A stretch of DNA of 64,000 bases, taken from assembly GCF_000423705.1 (NCBI RefSeq), contig NZ_AUIM01000004.1, forward strand, positions 310,001 to 374,000, given 5' to 3'. Numbering within the stretch: position 1 is the first letter of the stretch; every line of letters starts with the position of its first letter. The position numbers and the translations under genes were made by a program. Origin of the DNA: Stappia stellulata DSM 5886 (GTDB taxonomy: Bacteria > Pseudomonadota > Alphaproteobacteria > Rhizobiales > Stappiaceae). The notes below the pieces were generated by a model. It saw only the letters and a list, made by a program, of their open reading frames with translations, was not told the origin of the DNA and searched no databases. Shown piece after piece: positions 16,166 to 26,289 of this stretch.

Positions 16166-17245
16166 TCAGGCTCCCTTGGCGGTGACGCCCGGCCGGGCGA
16201 AACGGATCCGGTAGAGGATCAGCGTGTCGCAGGCGAGCACGTAGAACAGCAAAAGACCCTGAAAGACGCGGGTGGTCTTGTCGGAAATCCCGAGCGTGAC
16301 CTGCGCGGCCTCCCCGCCCAGATAGGAAAGGGCCAGAAGAAAGCCGGAAAAGAAGATGCCGATCGGATTGAGCCGGCCGAGGAACGCAACGATGATTGCG
16401 GTAAACCCGTAACCCGGTGAGATCACCGGCGTGAGCTGGTTTACGGAACCGGAGACTTCGCTGATGCCGGCAAGCCCCGCCAGTCCCCCCGACAGCAGGA
16501 AGGCAAAAAGGATCATCTTGTTGCGCGAGAACCCGGCAAACCGCCCGGCGCGCGGCGCCTGCCCCAGGACCCTGATCTCAAAGCCCTTCAGCGTCTTCAT
16601 CAGCACGACCGCCAGCGCGATGACGGCAATCACCGCGAAGATCGCCCCGACATGCATGCGCCCGTCCGCCAGTGCCGGCAATGTCGCGGCCTCCGAAAAC
16701 ACGCGGCTTTCGGGAAAATTGAACCCTTCCGGATCGCGCCAGGGGCCGCGAACGAGCCAATCCAGCAACAGTTGCGAGATATAGACCAGCATCAGGCTGG
16801 TGAGGATCTCGTTCGTTCCGAAGCGCACTTTCAGGATCGCCGGGATTCCGCCCCACAACATGCCACCGGCGATTCCCATCACAAGCATCAGCGGCAGGGT
16901 CAGGAAACTCTCGAACCCGGGCAGCAGGATCGGCAGCATGGAGCCCGCGAGCGCGCCGGCAGTGAACTGCCCCTCGGCGCCGATGTTCCAGGTGTTCGAC
17001 AGGAAGCAGACCGCCAGACCGACACCGATCAGGATGAGCGGGGTCGCCTTCACCACAAGCTCCTGAAGCGACCAGGACGCCGTCAGCGGATCGACGAAGA
17101 ACATGTAAAGCGCCACGGCCGGATTCTGCCCGAGGGCGGCAAACAGCACCGCGCCCGTGACCAGCGTTAGCGTGATCGCGATCACCGGCGACAGCAGCGC
17201 CATCGCGGTGGAGCGTTCGGCGCGTTTTTCCAGCTCAAGCCGCAT
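16166..17245 (-). CDS. ABC transporter permease, BMP/nucleoside type (first permease)
   Basis: About 359 residues; NupP/YufP-like. It has a charged N-terminus, then many membrane segments including NTWNIGAEGQFTAGALAGS, the family hallmark. The chosen ATG overlaps the ATPase gene by 11 bases; a TTG farther upstream adds nine residues. It partners the second permease and the duplicated-domain ATPase. Confidence 0.88.
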   Translation of the reverse strand: MRLELEKRAERSTAMALLSPVIAITLTLVTGAVLFAALGQNPAVALYMFFVDPLTASWSLQELVVKATPLILIGVGLAVCFLSNTWNIGAEGQFTAGALAGSMLPILLPGFESFLTLPLMLVMGIAGGMLWGGIPAILKVRFGTNEILTSLMLVYISQLLLDWLVRGPWRDPEGFNFPESRVFSEAATLPALADGRMHVGAIFAVIAVIALAVVLMKTLKGFEIRVLGQAPRAGRFAGFSRNKMILFAFLLSGGLAGLAGISEVSGSVNQLTPVISPGYGFTAIIVAFLGRLNPIGIFFSGFLLALSYLGGEAAQVTLGISDKTTRVFQGLLLFYVLACDTLILYRIRFARPGVTAKGA

Positions 17246-18821
17246 CGCCCGCGCCTCCGGTTTTTTCCTCAAGACCGCCCATGAGCAACCCCACGCGCTC
17301 CCGCGTCAGCTTGTTCGAGGGGATTGCCTCCGAGAGTTTGCCTCGCGAAATCACCGCGACCCGGTCGGCAATCTCGAAAATCTCGTCGAGGTCCTGGCTG
17401 ATCACCAGCACAGCCGCCCCATGGCGCGACAGATCGATCAGTTCCTGACGAATGAGCGCCGCCGCCCCGGCATCGACGCCCCACGTTGGCTGATTGACGA
17501 CCAGAAGGTCCGGCCGCCGGTCGAGCTCCCGGCCAATGACGAATTTCTGCAGATTTCCGCCAGACAGTGCGCGCGCCTCCGGATCGTCGTGGGACATGCG
17601 CACATCGAAATTCTTCTTGATCTTCTGTTCCAGCTCGCCTGCCCGCCCCGTCTTGACGAAACCGCTACGCACCAGGCCGTCCCCTGTTCCGTGGCGGGTA
17701 AGTACGAGGTTTTCCGACAGCTTGAGGCCCGGAACCGCGCCATGTCCCAACCGTTCCTCGGGAACGAAGGCGGCCCCTGCCCTGCGACGTTTCGTGATGC
17801 CGGCACGACCCATCGGCATCCCGCCGATCATCACCGACGTATCGATTGTGGCAAGCCGCTCGCCGGACAGAAGCTCGAAAAGCTCGCTTTGTCCGTTTCC
17901 CGCGATGCCGGCGATCGCAACGACTTCCCCAGCGTGAACGTCGAGACCGATCGTGTCGATGGCGACTGAAAACGGTCCCTCGGCATCGGCGCTCAGGCCC
18001 TTCAGGGCAAGGTGCACATTGCCCTCGCGCGGCGCGACGCCGCGTTTCAAATCATGCACCGCACTGCCGACCATGAGCCGTGCCAGCGACCCAGCAGTTT
18101 CCTGCGTCGGATCGCATTCCATCACGACCTTGCCGTGGCGCATGATGGTCGCGTGGTGGCAGATGCGCTGCACCTCTTCCAGACGGTGCGAGATATAGAG
18201 GATCGCGCAACCTTCCGATGCGAGCCGCTCCAGTGTGACGAACAGCTGGTCCGCCTCCTGCGGCGTGAGCACGGAGGTCGGTTCGTCCATGATGATCAGC
18301 CGCGGTTCCTGAAGAAGACAGCGGACGATCTCGATGCGTTGCCGCACGCCGACGGACAGATCGGCAACGATCGCGGACGGGTCGAGGGTCAGTCCGTAGT
18401 CGCGCGACACCGTGCGAATGCGGTCGGACAACTCCCGGAACGACTGGCCCGGCGGCAGGGCAAGCGCAATGTTCTCAGCGACAGTGAGCGCTTCGAACAG
18501 CGAAAAATGCTGAAACACCATGCCGATGCCAAGAGCCCTCGCCTCGGCCGGCGACGCGATTCCGACGGTCTGCCCTTGCCAGGCGAGATCCCCGGAATTG
18601 GGATCGAGCGCGCCATAGAGAATCTTCACCAGCGTCGATTTTCCGGCGCCATTCTCGCCAAGCAGGGCATGAATTTCGCCGGCGCGCAGGGTCAGGGACA
18701 CATCGTCGTTGGCGAGAATGTCTCCGAAGCGTTTGGTGATGCCCTGCGCTTCAAGAAGAATGGTTCCGCGCCGCTGGTGGGCCTGCCGCTGTTGCGGGTC
18801 CGTTGTGTCGTCCACTGTCAT
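17235..18821 (-). CDS. ABC transporter ATPase with two nucleotide-binding domains (nucleoside/purine importer)
   Basis: About 528 residues, in the RbsA/NupO-like two-domain class. Domain 1 has Walker A GENGAGKST, Q-loop and Walker B LIIMDEPTSVLTPQE; its signature is DLSVGVRQRIEI. Domain 2 has the degenerate P-loop GIAGNGQSEL and the signature ALSGGNLQKFVIGRE, then LLVVNQPTWGVDAGA in which the Walker B Asp-Glu is replaced by Asn-Gln, as is common in this class. The start at 18821 has GGGGGGATC upstream; a GTG/TTG-type extension beyond it is unsupported. It couples ATP hydrolysis to the two permeases. Confidence 0.92.
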   Translation of the reverse strand: MTVDDTTDPQQRQAHQRRGTILLEAQGITKRFGDILANDDVSLTLRAGEIHALLGENGAGKSTLVKILYGALDPNSGDLAWQGQTVGIASPAEARALGIGMVFQHFSLFEALTVAENIALALPPGQSFRELSDRIRTVSRDYGLTLDPSAIVADLSVGVRQRIEIVRCLLQEPRLIIMDEPTSVLTPQEADQLFVTLERLASEGCAILYISHRLEEVQRICHHATIMRHGKVVMECDPTQETAGSLARLMVGSAVHDLKRGVAPREGNVHLALKGLSADAEGPFSVAIDTIGLDVHAGEVVAIAGIAGNGQSELFELLSGERLATIDTSVMIGGMPMGRAGITKRRRAGAAFVPEERLGHGAVPGLKLSENLVLTRHGTGDGLVRSGFVKTGRAGELEQKIKKNFDVRMSHDDPEARALSGGNLQKFVIGRELDRRPDLLVVNQPTWGVDAGAAALIRQELIDLSRHGAAVLVISQDLDEIFEIADRVAVISRGKLSEAIPSNKLTRERVGLLMGGLEEKTGGAGDAA

Positions 18822-18840
18822 GTGATCCCCCCGCCCCTTA

Positions 18841-19851
18841 TCATATGGCTGCGATGCTCCCGGCAAGACTGTTGCGGCGTTTATTGTGGACAGGCTCACG
18901 CCGCTCCCGGCGCATCAACAATTCAGCGGCGACCGAAGTCGCGATGGCGGCCGGCGCCTTCGAGGCAAGTCCGGAAAGACCGATCGGGCAACGAAACACC
19001 TCGGCAACCCTGCGTGGCTCGTGCCCGGCCGATACAAGCCGCGAGCGCATGCGCGCCGCTTTCGTCTCGCTGCCGATCATTCCGACGCCGGCAACGTCCG
19101 GTTGGCGCAAGGCGACATCCGCAATGGCAAGATCAAGCGCGTGGTCATGCGTCATGATGAGGACTTCCGCCCCCTTGCAACGGCCGTTCGCTTCGGGCAG
19201 CGGGTCGGCAGCCGCGACCATGCGTACGGTGGCCGGCGCCCGCGAGGGAAAGATATCCGGCCTGTTGTCGATCCACACGAGGGAAAACGGAAGGGGGGCG
19301 AGCGCGAGCACCAGCGCCTTGCCGACATGCCCCGCCCCGAACAGGCACACCGGGGTCCTGTCGATCCCGAAACGTTCGCTCAGTCGACCGTCCCCAAGCC
19401 GGGCATCCACACCGCAAGGAAGGGAAGATCCCGCATCAACGAGCGTTCGCCGGGGAAACACACCCGCGTCCGGGATCGTCATTTGCGTGACGAATGTCCC
19501 TTGCGCCTCGAGGCGGGAGAGACGCTCCACCTCGTCGCACCGCCGCCGCGTGATCGTCTCGACCGCAAGCGTGACGCGACCGCCGCAGCACTGGCCAAGG
19601 TCCGGTCCGAGCGACATCCGGTCGAGCCGCAAGCTGTCGCTCGGATCGTTTTGCAGACCGGCCGCGGCCGCCTCGATGGCCTGATATTCCAGCATGCCGC
19701 CGCCGATGGTGCCGGAAAACCGCCGCGCCGCATCGACGACCATGCGCGCGCCAACCTCGCGGGGGGCAGAACCCTCGATACGCACCACCGTAACAAGCGC
19801 GCAGGCGGGCTCGTCCTTCAGCAGTGCCAGAACCGAGGCCCAGACGCTCAT
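18841..19851 (-). CDS. xdhC: Xanthine dehydrogenase accessory protein XdhC
   Basis: A 336-residue protein. The N-terminal XdhC_CoxI part reads EGSAPREVGARMVVD and TIGGGMLEYQAIEAA; the Rossmann-like C-terminal domain has VCLFGAGHVGKALV, then VGMIGSETKAARMRSRL. XdhC binds molybdenum cofactor and delivers the sulfurated form to XdhB. The ATG overlaps the xdhB stop, so it is translated in step with its partner; the ATPase gene follows after 19 bases. Confidence 0.93.
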   Translation of the reverse strand: MSVWASVLALLKDEPACALVTVVRIEGSAPREVGARMVVDAARRFSGTIGGGMLEYQAIEAAAAGLQNDPSDSLRLDRMSLGPDLGQCCGGRVTLAVETITRRRCDEVERLSRLEAQGTFVTQMTIPDAGVFPRRTLVDAGSSLPCGVDARLGDGRLSERFGIDRTPVCLFGAGHVGKALVLALAPLPFSLVWIDNRPDIFPSRAPATVRMVAAADPLPEANGRCKGAEVLIMTHDHALDLAIADVALRQPDVAGVGMIGSETKAARMRSRLVSAGHEPRRVAEVFRCPIGLSGLASKAPAAIATSVAAELLMRRERREPVHNKRRNSLAGSIAAI

Positions 19852-22205
19852 CCCGCGGCCTTCCGTCGTTTCATCACAGTGACGGCACGCAGGATTTCCT
19901 CGGCTGTCGCCGGCGCGTTGAGGTCGGGCAACACGCCGGGCGCAAGACTTGCAACCGCATCATGAATGGCGCTGAAGACGGAAATCGCCAGCATCACCGG
20001 CGGTTCGCCCACCGCCTTGGAACGATAGACCGTCGGGGACGGGTTGCCGGACGAGGCATAGAGCGCGACGTTGAAGGCTTCCGGAACATCCGATGCCGTC
20101 GGGATCTTGTAGGTCGACGGCGCATGCGTGCGCAGCCGCCCGCTTTCGTCCCAGACAAGCTCCTCCGTCGTCAGCCAGCCCATGCCTTGCACGAACCCGC
20201 CCTCGATCTGGCCGATGTCGATGGCCGGATTGAGCGACTTGCCGACGTCGTGGAGAATGTCGACGCGGTCGACGCGCATCTCGCCCGTCATCGTGTCGAT
20301 GGTGACCTCGGAACACGCCGCCCCATAGGCGAAATAGTGAAATGGCCGGCCCGACGCGCTCGGTCTGTCCCAGGTGATGGTCGGCGTTGCATAGAACCCG
20401 GTCGCCGACAACTGGATGCGGGCCAGATGCGCCGCACGCGCCAGCGCCCCGAGCGGCATCGCCTCGTTTCCGAAAAGCACCTGATTGTCGCGAAACGCGA
20501 TGTCGTCCGGCGAAACGCCGTGCTGCTCCGCTGCGAATGCGACCAGTCGCGCCTTGATCGTTTCCGCCGCGATCTGCGCGGCCATGCCGTTGAGATCGGT
20601 TCCGGAGGAGGCCGCCGTCGGACCGGTGTTTGGCACCTTGCCTGTATGGGTCGCGGTGATGTTCACCCGGTCAAGCGTCACGCCGAAGATCTCGGCGACG
20701 ATCTGCGCGACCTTCTGGAACAGCCCCTGCCCCATCTCGGTGCCGCCGTGGTTCAGATGGATCGACCCGTCTGTGTAAAGATGCACCAGGGCGCCGGCCT
20801 GGTTGAGATGCTTGAGCGTGAAGGAAATACCGAATTTCACCGGCGTCAGCGACAGCCCCTTTTTCAGGATCGGACTGCGGGCATTGAAGGCGACAATCTC
20901 CGAACGTCGCGCGCGGTAGTTGGCACTTGTCTCGAGTTGCTCCACGAGCGCATGCAGTGTCGCGTGTTCCTCGACATGCATTCCGTAGGGCGTGGTGTCG
21001 CGGTCGGCACCATAGAAATTGAGCTTTCGCACATCGAGCGGATCCTTGCCGACGGTGATGGCGAGCTCGTCCATCATGCGTTCGGCCGCAAGCATGCCCT
21101 GCGGTCCGCCGAAACCGCGAAACGCGGTGTTGGAACAGGTGTTGGTCTTCAGCCTGCGTGAATGAATCAGCGCATCTGGGTAGAAATAGCTGGAATCGGC
21201 ATGAAACATCGCCCGGTCGACCACACCAAGCGAGAGATCCGCCGAATAGCCGCATCTTGCGTGAAACAGCATTTCGGCTGCGCGAATGCGCCCGTCCTCG
21301 TCATGTCCAAGCGTCCACTGCGCCCGGAAGTCATGCCGCTTGCCGGTCATGATCATGTCGTCGTCACGGTCGAGGCGCAGCTTGCAGGCCTGCCCCGTGA
21401 CACGCGCCGCCAGCGCTGCAAGCGCTGCCCAGTGATTGGCCTGGCTTTCCTTGCCGCCAAAACCGCCACCCATGCGGCGCACCTCGACGGTCACTGCGGC
21501 ATCCGGCACGTCGAGCACCCGTGCGATGATATGCTGCGTTTCGCTCGGGTGTTGCGACGAGGTGTGAACGAAGACATCCCGGTCCTCGCCTGGCACGGCG
21601 AGCGACACCTGACCTTCGAGATAGAAATGCTCCTGCCCGCCGATCTCCATGCGGCCGCGCAATCTGGCGGTCGAGGTGGCAAGCCCCGTCTCCGGCGAGC
21701 CTTTTCGGAACTGATAGTCCGGAAGAACGGTTTCATCGGCCGACAACGCGTCGTCGATGGTCAGCACCGGCGCTAGCGGATCGGCGACGATCCGCGCCTT
21801 GCGGGCCGCCCGCCGGGCCGCATCCCGGGTCGTCGCAATCACAGCGAAGACCGGCTGCCCCCAATAGAGGATCTCGCTCTCGACAAGCATCGGTTCGTCG
21901 CCAAGCGCCGGCGCCACGTCGTTCTTGCCCGGGATGTCCGCATGCGTCAGAACCGCGACGACACCGGGGCTTTGCCGCACCGGATCGAGATCCAGATCCG
22001 TGATCGTGCCCCTTACAACGTCACCTGCCCAGCCCGGCACCACATGCAGCGTGCCGGCGGGTTCGCGAATGTCGTCGACATAGGTCGCCCCACCGCTGAC
22101 ATGCTTGATGGCACTGTCATGCGGAGTCGGTTGCCCCACGCGTGCAAGTGCGTCGCCGGATGATGACGAAGCCCTTGTTTCTCCGTCGATTTCCTCAAGC
22201 GGCAT
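19848..22205 (-). CDS. xdhB: Xanthine dehydrogenase, molybdopterin subunit
   Basis: A 785-residue Mo subunit that oxidises hypoxanthine and xanthine to urate. It shows the molybdopterin-binding features ARVGQPTPHDSAIKHVSGG, GGGFGGKESQANHWA, the RGFGGPQGMLAAE segment and the C-terminal QIEGGFVQGMGWLTTEELV, GEPPVMLAIS and the active-site Glu region. Length fits bacterial XdhB. It overlaps xdhA by 11 bases and xdhC by four, giving a coupled xdhABC unit. Confidence 0.96.
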   Translation of the reverse strand: MPLEEIDGETRASSSSGDALARVGQPTPHDSAIKHVSGGATYVDDIREPAGTLHVVPGWAGDVVRGTITDLDLDPVRQSPGVVAVLTHADIPGKNDVAPALGDEPMLVESEILYWGQPVFAVIATTRDAARRAARKARIVADPLAPVLTIDDALSADETVLPDYQFRKGSPETGLATSTARLRGRMEIGGQEHFYLEGQVSLAVPGEDRDVFVHTSSQHPSETQHIIARVLDVPDAAVTVEVRRMGGGFGGKESQANHWAALAALAARVTGQACKLRLDRDDDMIMTGKRHDFRAQWTLGHDEDGRIRAAEMLFHARCGYSADLSLGVVDRAMFHADSSYFYPDALIHSRRLKTNTCSNTAFRGFGGPQGMLAAERMMDELAITVGKDPLDVRKLNFYGADRDTTPYGMHVEEHATLHALVEQLETSANYRARRSEIVAFNARSPILKKGLSLTPVKFGISFTLKHLNQAGALVHLYTDGSIHLNHGGTEMGQGLFQKVAQIVAEIFGVTLDRVNITATHTGKVPNTGPTAASSGTDLNGMAAQIAAETIKARLVAFAAEQHGVSPDDIAFRDNQVLFGNEAMPLGALARAAHLARIQLSATGFYATPTITWDRPSASGRPFHYFAYGAACSEVTIDTMTGEMRVDRVDILHDVGKSLNPAIDIGQIEGGFVQGMGWLTTEELVWDESGRLRTHAPSTYKIPTASDVPEAFNVALYASSGNPSPTVYRSKAVGEPPVMLAISVFSAIHDAVASLAPGVLPDLNAPATAEEILRAVTVMKRRKAAG

Positions 22206-23676
22206 GGGAGGCCTCCTCGCGCCGGGCGCCAGTGATCCGGGTGCGTTCGTCCGGCGTTCCGCCGATTTCCACCAACGCCTTCGCCAGCAAGGCGCGTGCC
22301 ACTTCCTGACGGTACTCCTCGCTTGCCCGCATGTCGCTGATCGGCGAGAAGTCTTCCGCCAGCGCCTTGAGCGCCGCCGCCCAGCTCGAAGGCTGGTCGG
22401 GTCGTGCGCCGATCAGTGCGATTTCGGTTCCCGCCGCGCGCTTCGGGGTCGGCGCCATGCCGCCATAGGCGACCCTTGCCTCCGTCACGCGCCCGTCGAC
22501 CAGCGTCAGCCGGACCGCCATCAGCACGGCGGTGATGTCCTGATCGAACCGTTTCGAGATCTTGAAACAGCGAAAGGCATGGTTTGGGTCGAGCCTGGGA
22601 ACATACAGACCCGTAACGATTTCTCCCGGTTTGCGGTCCTGCTTGCCGTAATCGACAAAAAAGGAATCGAGCGGCAGTGTCCGGGCGTCCGCGCCCTTGC
22701 GCAGCTCAAGCGTCGCCCCGAGTGCGATCAGCGCCGGTGGGCTGTCGCCGATCGGCGAGCCGTTGGCGATGTTTCCGCAAACCGTGCCGGAGGCCCGCAC
22801 CTGTCGCGAGCCGATCCGCCGCCACAATTCCCCGAGATCCGGATCTATCCGCGCCATGAAGTCATGGGTGTCGCCGAAGGTCGCGCGCGCGCCCATCAAG
22901 ACGCCGCCGGCGGTTTCCTCCGCACCCTCGAGTTCGGCGACCCGGCCGATCCATATGATTTTCGGCAGGTCCCGCAACTGTTTCGTGACCCACAATCCGA
23001 CATCGGTCGCCCCTGCCAGAATGGTGGCATCGGGATGCGCGTCATAGAGCGCTGCCAACGCATCGATGGACGCGGGCGCCGCGAAAAACCCGCCGCCGGC
23101 CGGAATCATCACATCCACGCCGTCCTGAAGCGCGGACAGGGCGGCGATTGTCTCGCTTGCCCGCCGCGAAAAGGCATCGTCGAGCACATCGAAACAGGTG
23201 CCGAGCGCAGCGTCCACGATGGGCCGGTATCCGGTACAGCGGCACAGGTTTCCCGCCAGCCAGTCGGTCACCGTCTTGCGCGTCGCGGGCACATCGGCTG
23301 CGTGATAGAGCGTGAACAGGCTCATGATGAAGCCCGGCGTGCAGAAGCCGCATTGCGAGCCGTGGCAGTCAACCATCGCCTGCTGCACCGGATGCAGCCT
23401 GCCGTCCGTGGCGAGGTCCTCCACCGTCACCAGTTCCGCACCGTCCAGCATGCCGAGAAACTGGATGCAGGAATTCACCGGCTGATAGACCATCCGCCCC
23501 GCAACCGCACGGCCGACGGCGACGGTGCAGGCGCCGCAATCCCCCTCGCCACAGCCTTCCTTGGTGCCGGGCAGTCCCCGGCGCAGACGCAAATAATCGA
23601 GCACCGTTTCGTTCGGACCGACCTCGCTCAATTCGACGAGCTGGCCGCGGTGGAGGAAACGGATGGCGCTGCGCAT
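22195..23676 (-). CDS. xdhA: Xanthine dehydrogenase, FAD and iron-sulfur subunit
   Basis: A 493-residue subunit. The first [2Fe-2S] cluster ligands are in GCGEGDCGACTVAVG, the second in GFCTPGF and CRCTGYRP. The FAD-binding domain follows (VMIPAGGGFFAAP, LAGATDVGLWVTKQL, TVCGNIANGSPIGDSPPALIA) and then the CO-dehydrogenase-flavoprotein-like C-terminus. It passes electrons from the Mo site to NAD+. It sits four bases after the 5-hydroxyisourate hydrolase gene on the same strand. Confidence 0.95.
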   Translation of the reverse strand: MRSAIRFLHRGQLVELSEVGPNETVLDYLRLRRGLPGTKEGCGEGDCGACTVAVGRAVAGRMVYQPVNSCIQFLGMLDGAELVTVEDLATDGRLHPVQQAMVDCHGSQCGFCTPGFIMSLFTLYHAADVPATRKTVTDWLAGNLCRCTGYRPIVDAALGTCFDVLDDAFSRRASETIAALSALQDGVDVMIPAGGGFFAAPASIDALAALYDAHPDATILAGATDVGLWVTKQLRDLPKIIWIGRVAELEGAEETAGGVLMGARATFGDTHDFMARIDPDLGELWRRIGSRQVRASGTVCGNIANGSPIGDSPPALIALGATLELRKGADARTLPLDSFFVDYGKQDRKPGEIVTGLYVPRLDPNHAFRCFKISKRFDQDITAVLMAVRLTLVDGRVTEARVAYGGMAPTPKRAAGTEIALIGARPDQPSSWAAALKALAEDFSPISDMRASEEYRQEVARALLAKALVEIGGTPDERTRITGARREEASHAA

Positions 23677-23679
23677 TTG

Positions 23680-24039
23680 TCAGCTCCCGCGATAGGTGGA
23701 ATAGCCGTAGGGCGACAACAGCAAGGGCACGTGATAGTGGGCATCGGGATCGGAAATGCCGAAGCGCAACGGGATCACGTCCAGAAACAGCGGTTCCGGC
23801 AGAGCGGCGACCGTCCGCCTGAGATAGTCACCGGCCTCGAAGCGCAGCTCATAGATGCCGGGCCGGAAGTCGGCCTCGCTCAGGATCGGGCCATCGACCC
23901 TCCCGTCGTCATTGGTCACGGCATCCGAGAGTTTCCGGAAAGTGTCGCCGCCGTCCTCGCGGAGCCACAGCGACAGGGCCAGCCCGCTCGCGGGGCGACC
24001 GAGGGCTGTGTCCAGAACATGTGTCGTCAGTCGTCCCAT
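23680..24039 (-). CDS. uraH: 5-hydroxyisourate hydrolase (transthyretin-like)
   Basis: A 119-residue protein. It hydrolyses 5-hydroxyisourate, the uricase product, to OHCU. The family signatures are the N-terminal RLTTHVLD with the catalytic His, the Arg in [25 protein letters not shown] and the terminal YRGS. The start at [10 protein letters not shown] is preferred; an upstream ATG adds 14 residues with no similarity. It is the first gene of the xdh operon, which places urate breakdown directly with its production. No urate oxidase or OHCU decarboxylase gene is in the window. Confidence 0.93.
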   Translation of the reverse strand: MGRLTTHVLDTALGRPASGLALSLWLREDGGDTFRKLSDAVTNDDGRVDGPILSEADFRPGIYELRFEAGDYLRRTVAALPEPLFLDVIPLRFGISDPDAHYHVPLLLSPYGYSTYRGS

Positions 24040-24146
24040 GAGTGTTTCCCGTGTTTGGCAACCCGGCCCGACAGTGACCATGAATTGTTCATGCCTTGAA
24101 AGAGTGCATGAGCCATGATCGAGGGACCAGAACAGATTCGCGCACC

Positions 24147-25088
24147 CTATGATGCCGTATCGGCATCGATTTGAGAAAGCCGATCACCGACTGCGGCCAC
24201 CGAATGATCGAAAAATGCCTGGGCGGCGTGGCTCAGGCCCCGATGCGACGATGTCAGCACGGTGAAACGATCCGCCGCCAGCGCGGTATCGGCAAGTCGA
24301 CGAAACACGAGCGCGCCGTCAAAAACCTCGCGTTCAAGCCCGATCATCGTCTGAAAGGCGAGCGTTTCCCCGCCCGCCGCCAGGCGCTTCATCATGCGCA
24401 GGGAATTGGTCTCAACGAACGCCTGCCCGGCCAGGGCATCCGCCGGCATCGCCACGTCAATGAGCTTGCGCAGCGACAGGTCGCGCGTCGGCAGGCAGAA
24501 GGGATACGCCAAGCAGTCCGTCAGATGAAGCGGCTGAAGTGTCGCCAGCGGATGTCCCGGCGCCATCACCGCCCCGATGGCAAGATCCCGCCGAAAGGCG
24601 GCGCTCAGACGCGGGTCCTCGGGTGGTTCGAAGGAGAAGCCGACGTCCGTTTCACCGGCGATGACCGCTTCGGCCACCTGCACCGAACCCGCGATGCGGA
24701 TCGCAACGTGAATGCCGGGATAAAGGCGCCGGAATTCGCCGACCACGGCCGGCAGCAGGGTCTCCGAAACGCTCTCCACACTGGCGATACTGACCGCACC
24801 GCTGCGCATTCCGGTGAGCGCATCCAGCTCCCCCGCCGTTGCCGAAAAGTCGGACAGCGTGCGCAAGACATGAGCGCGCAGGATCTCGCCGGCCGGCGTG
24901 AGCCGCACGCCGCGGGCCAGCCGGTCGAACAGCGCATGTCCCAGCGCCCGTTCCAGCCAGAGCACCTGCCGGTTGACCGCGCTGGAGGCGACATTGAGGT
25001 CGCGTGCCGCCGCGCGGATGGAGCCGGCCTGGGCGACAGCCGCGAAATACCGCAGGGCCGGCCCGTAGAGATGCCGTGACTTGTCCAT
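24147..25088 (-). CDS. LysR-family transcriptional regulator
   Basis: A 313-residue protein. The N-terminal winged HTH is [36 protein letters not shown], followed by the inducer-binding domain ([24 protein letters not shown]). It lies 108 bp upstream of uraH-xdhABC and is on the same strand, so it probably controls the purine operon, although LysR regulators are more often divergent. The ligand cannot be told from sequence. Confidence 0.85.
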   Translation of the reverse strand: MDKSRHLYGPALRYFAAVAQAGSIRAAARDLNVASSAVNRQVLWLERALGHALFDRLARGVRLTPAGEILRAHVLRTLSDFSATAGELDALTGMRSGAVSIASVESVSETLLPAVVGEFRRLYPGIHVAIRIAGSVQVAEAVIAGETDVGFSFEPPEDPRLSAAFRRDLAIGAVMAPGHPLATLQPLHLTDCLAYPFCLPTRDLSLRKLIDVAMPADALAGQAFVETNSLRMMKRLAAGGETLAFQTMIGLEREVFDGALVFRRLADTALAADRFTVLTSSHRGLSHAAQAFFDHSVAAVGDRLSQIDADTAS

Positions 25089-25161
25089 TTTCAGGCACCC
25101 GCTTTTTCCCGCGTCCCGCCGCCGTCGCGACCGGACGCCCCGCCCGGCCGCCCTTGCAGCA

Positions 25162-26139
25162 TCAGGGCACGAGCACCGTGGTGCCGGTGGTCTTGCGACC
25201 CTGAAGGTCCTGATGCGCCGTCACGGCGTCCTTCAGCGCATACTCCTGGTTGACCTGGATCTTCACGTCGCCCGAGCGCACCACACCGAAGAGATCGTTG
25301 GCAGTCTCCTCCAGATCGGCCCGCGAGGCGATATAGGTGAAGAGCGTCGGGCGCGTTGCGAAGAGCGAGCCCTTCGGCCCGAGCAGACCGAGATTGAAGT
25401 CGGTGATCGGTCCCGACGACTGGCCGAAGGACACCCAGAGCCCCAGGGGGCGCAGGCAATCGAGCGAACCCGGATAGGTGTCCTTGCCGACCGAATCGTA
25501 AACGACGTCGCACAGCTTGCCGTCGGTGATCTCGCGAACCCGCTCGACGAAATTCTCCGTGCGGTAGTTGATCACATGGGTGTAGCCATTGGCCCTTGCG
25601 AGCTCCGCCTTCTCCGCCGAACCGACCGTTCCGATCGCCGTTGCGCCGATCTTCGCCGCCCATTGCCCGGCGATCAGCCCGACGCCGCCGGCAGCGGCAT
25701 GAAACAAGAGCGTCGTTTCCGGCGTCACATTGTAAGTCTTGCGCAGCAGATAGCGTGCGGTCATGCCCTTCAGCATCATGCCGGCGGCGGTCTTGTCATC
25801 GACGCCGTCCGGGATCACCACCAACCGGTCGGCCGGGACCAGGCGCTCCTCCGCATAGGAGCCGAGCGGCCCGACATAGGCAACGCGGTCGCCAGGCGCC
25901 ACATGGGTCACGCCCTCGCCGACGGCGGTGACGACGCCCGCCCCCTCGTTTCCGGGAGTGAACGGCGTGCCCGCCGGTGCCGGATAGAGGCCGGAGCGGA
26001 AGTAGGTGTCGATGAAGTTCAGTCCGATGGCGGTATGGCGCACGCGCGCCTCGCCCGCGCCGGGGTCGCCGATCTCGACCTCTTCCCACTTCATCACGTC
26101 CGGACCGCCCGTTTCATGCACCCTGATCGCGTGAATCAT
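25162..26139 (-). CDS. qor: Quinone oxidoreductase (MDR/zeta-crystallin type)
   Basis: A 325-residue NADPH-dependent MDR protein without the zinc sites of alcohol dehydrogenases: VHETGGPDVMKWEEVE, GLNFIDTYFRSGLYP, FTPGNEGAGVV, then the Rossmann glycine motif AAAGGVGLIAGQWA. This pattern is that of QOR, which reduces quinones. Start at MIHAIRV is supported by GGGAGAGAGA upstream. It is divergent from the SulP gene. Confidence 0.88.
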   Translation of the reverse strand: MIHAIRVHETGGPDVMKWEEVEIGDPGAGEARVRHTAIGLNFIDTYFRSGLYPAPAGTPFTPGNEGAGVVTAVGEGVTHVAPGDRVAYVGPLGSYAEERLVPADRLVVIPDGVDDKTAAGMMLKGMTARYLLRKTYNVTPETTLLFHAAAGGVGLIAGQWAAKIGATAIGTVGSAEKAELARANGYTHVINYRTENFVERVREITDGKLCDVVYDSVGKDTYPGSLDCLRPLGLWVSFGQSSGPITDFNLGLLGPKGSLFATRPTLFTYIASRADLEETANDLFGVVRSGDVKIQVNQEYALKDAVTAHQDLQGRKTTGTTVLVP

Positions 26140-26289
26140 TTTTGTCTCTCTCCCTGAGAAATAACCGGTTGGACGGATCATGGGGCGGGCACCGACGCCG
26201 GGCAAGCCCCGCGACGCGCGCTTTGCGTCATCATGGCGCACATCCAGAGCGCTGGCGCGCACCCGTGTCGCGGTGCTATTCGATGTTTC

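Noticed and set aside
22105-24099. A 664-codon plus-strand frame over xdhA
   Set aside because: Antisense to a well-recognised gene; composition is that of a shadow frame.
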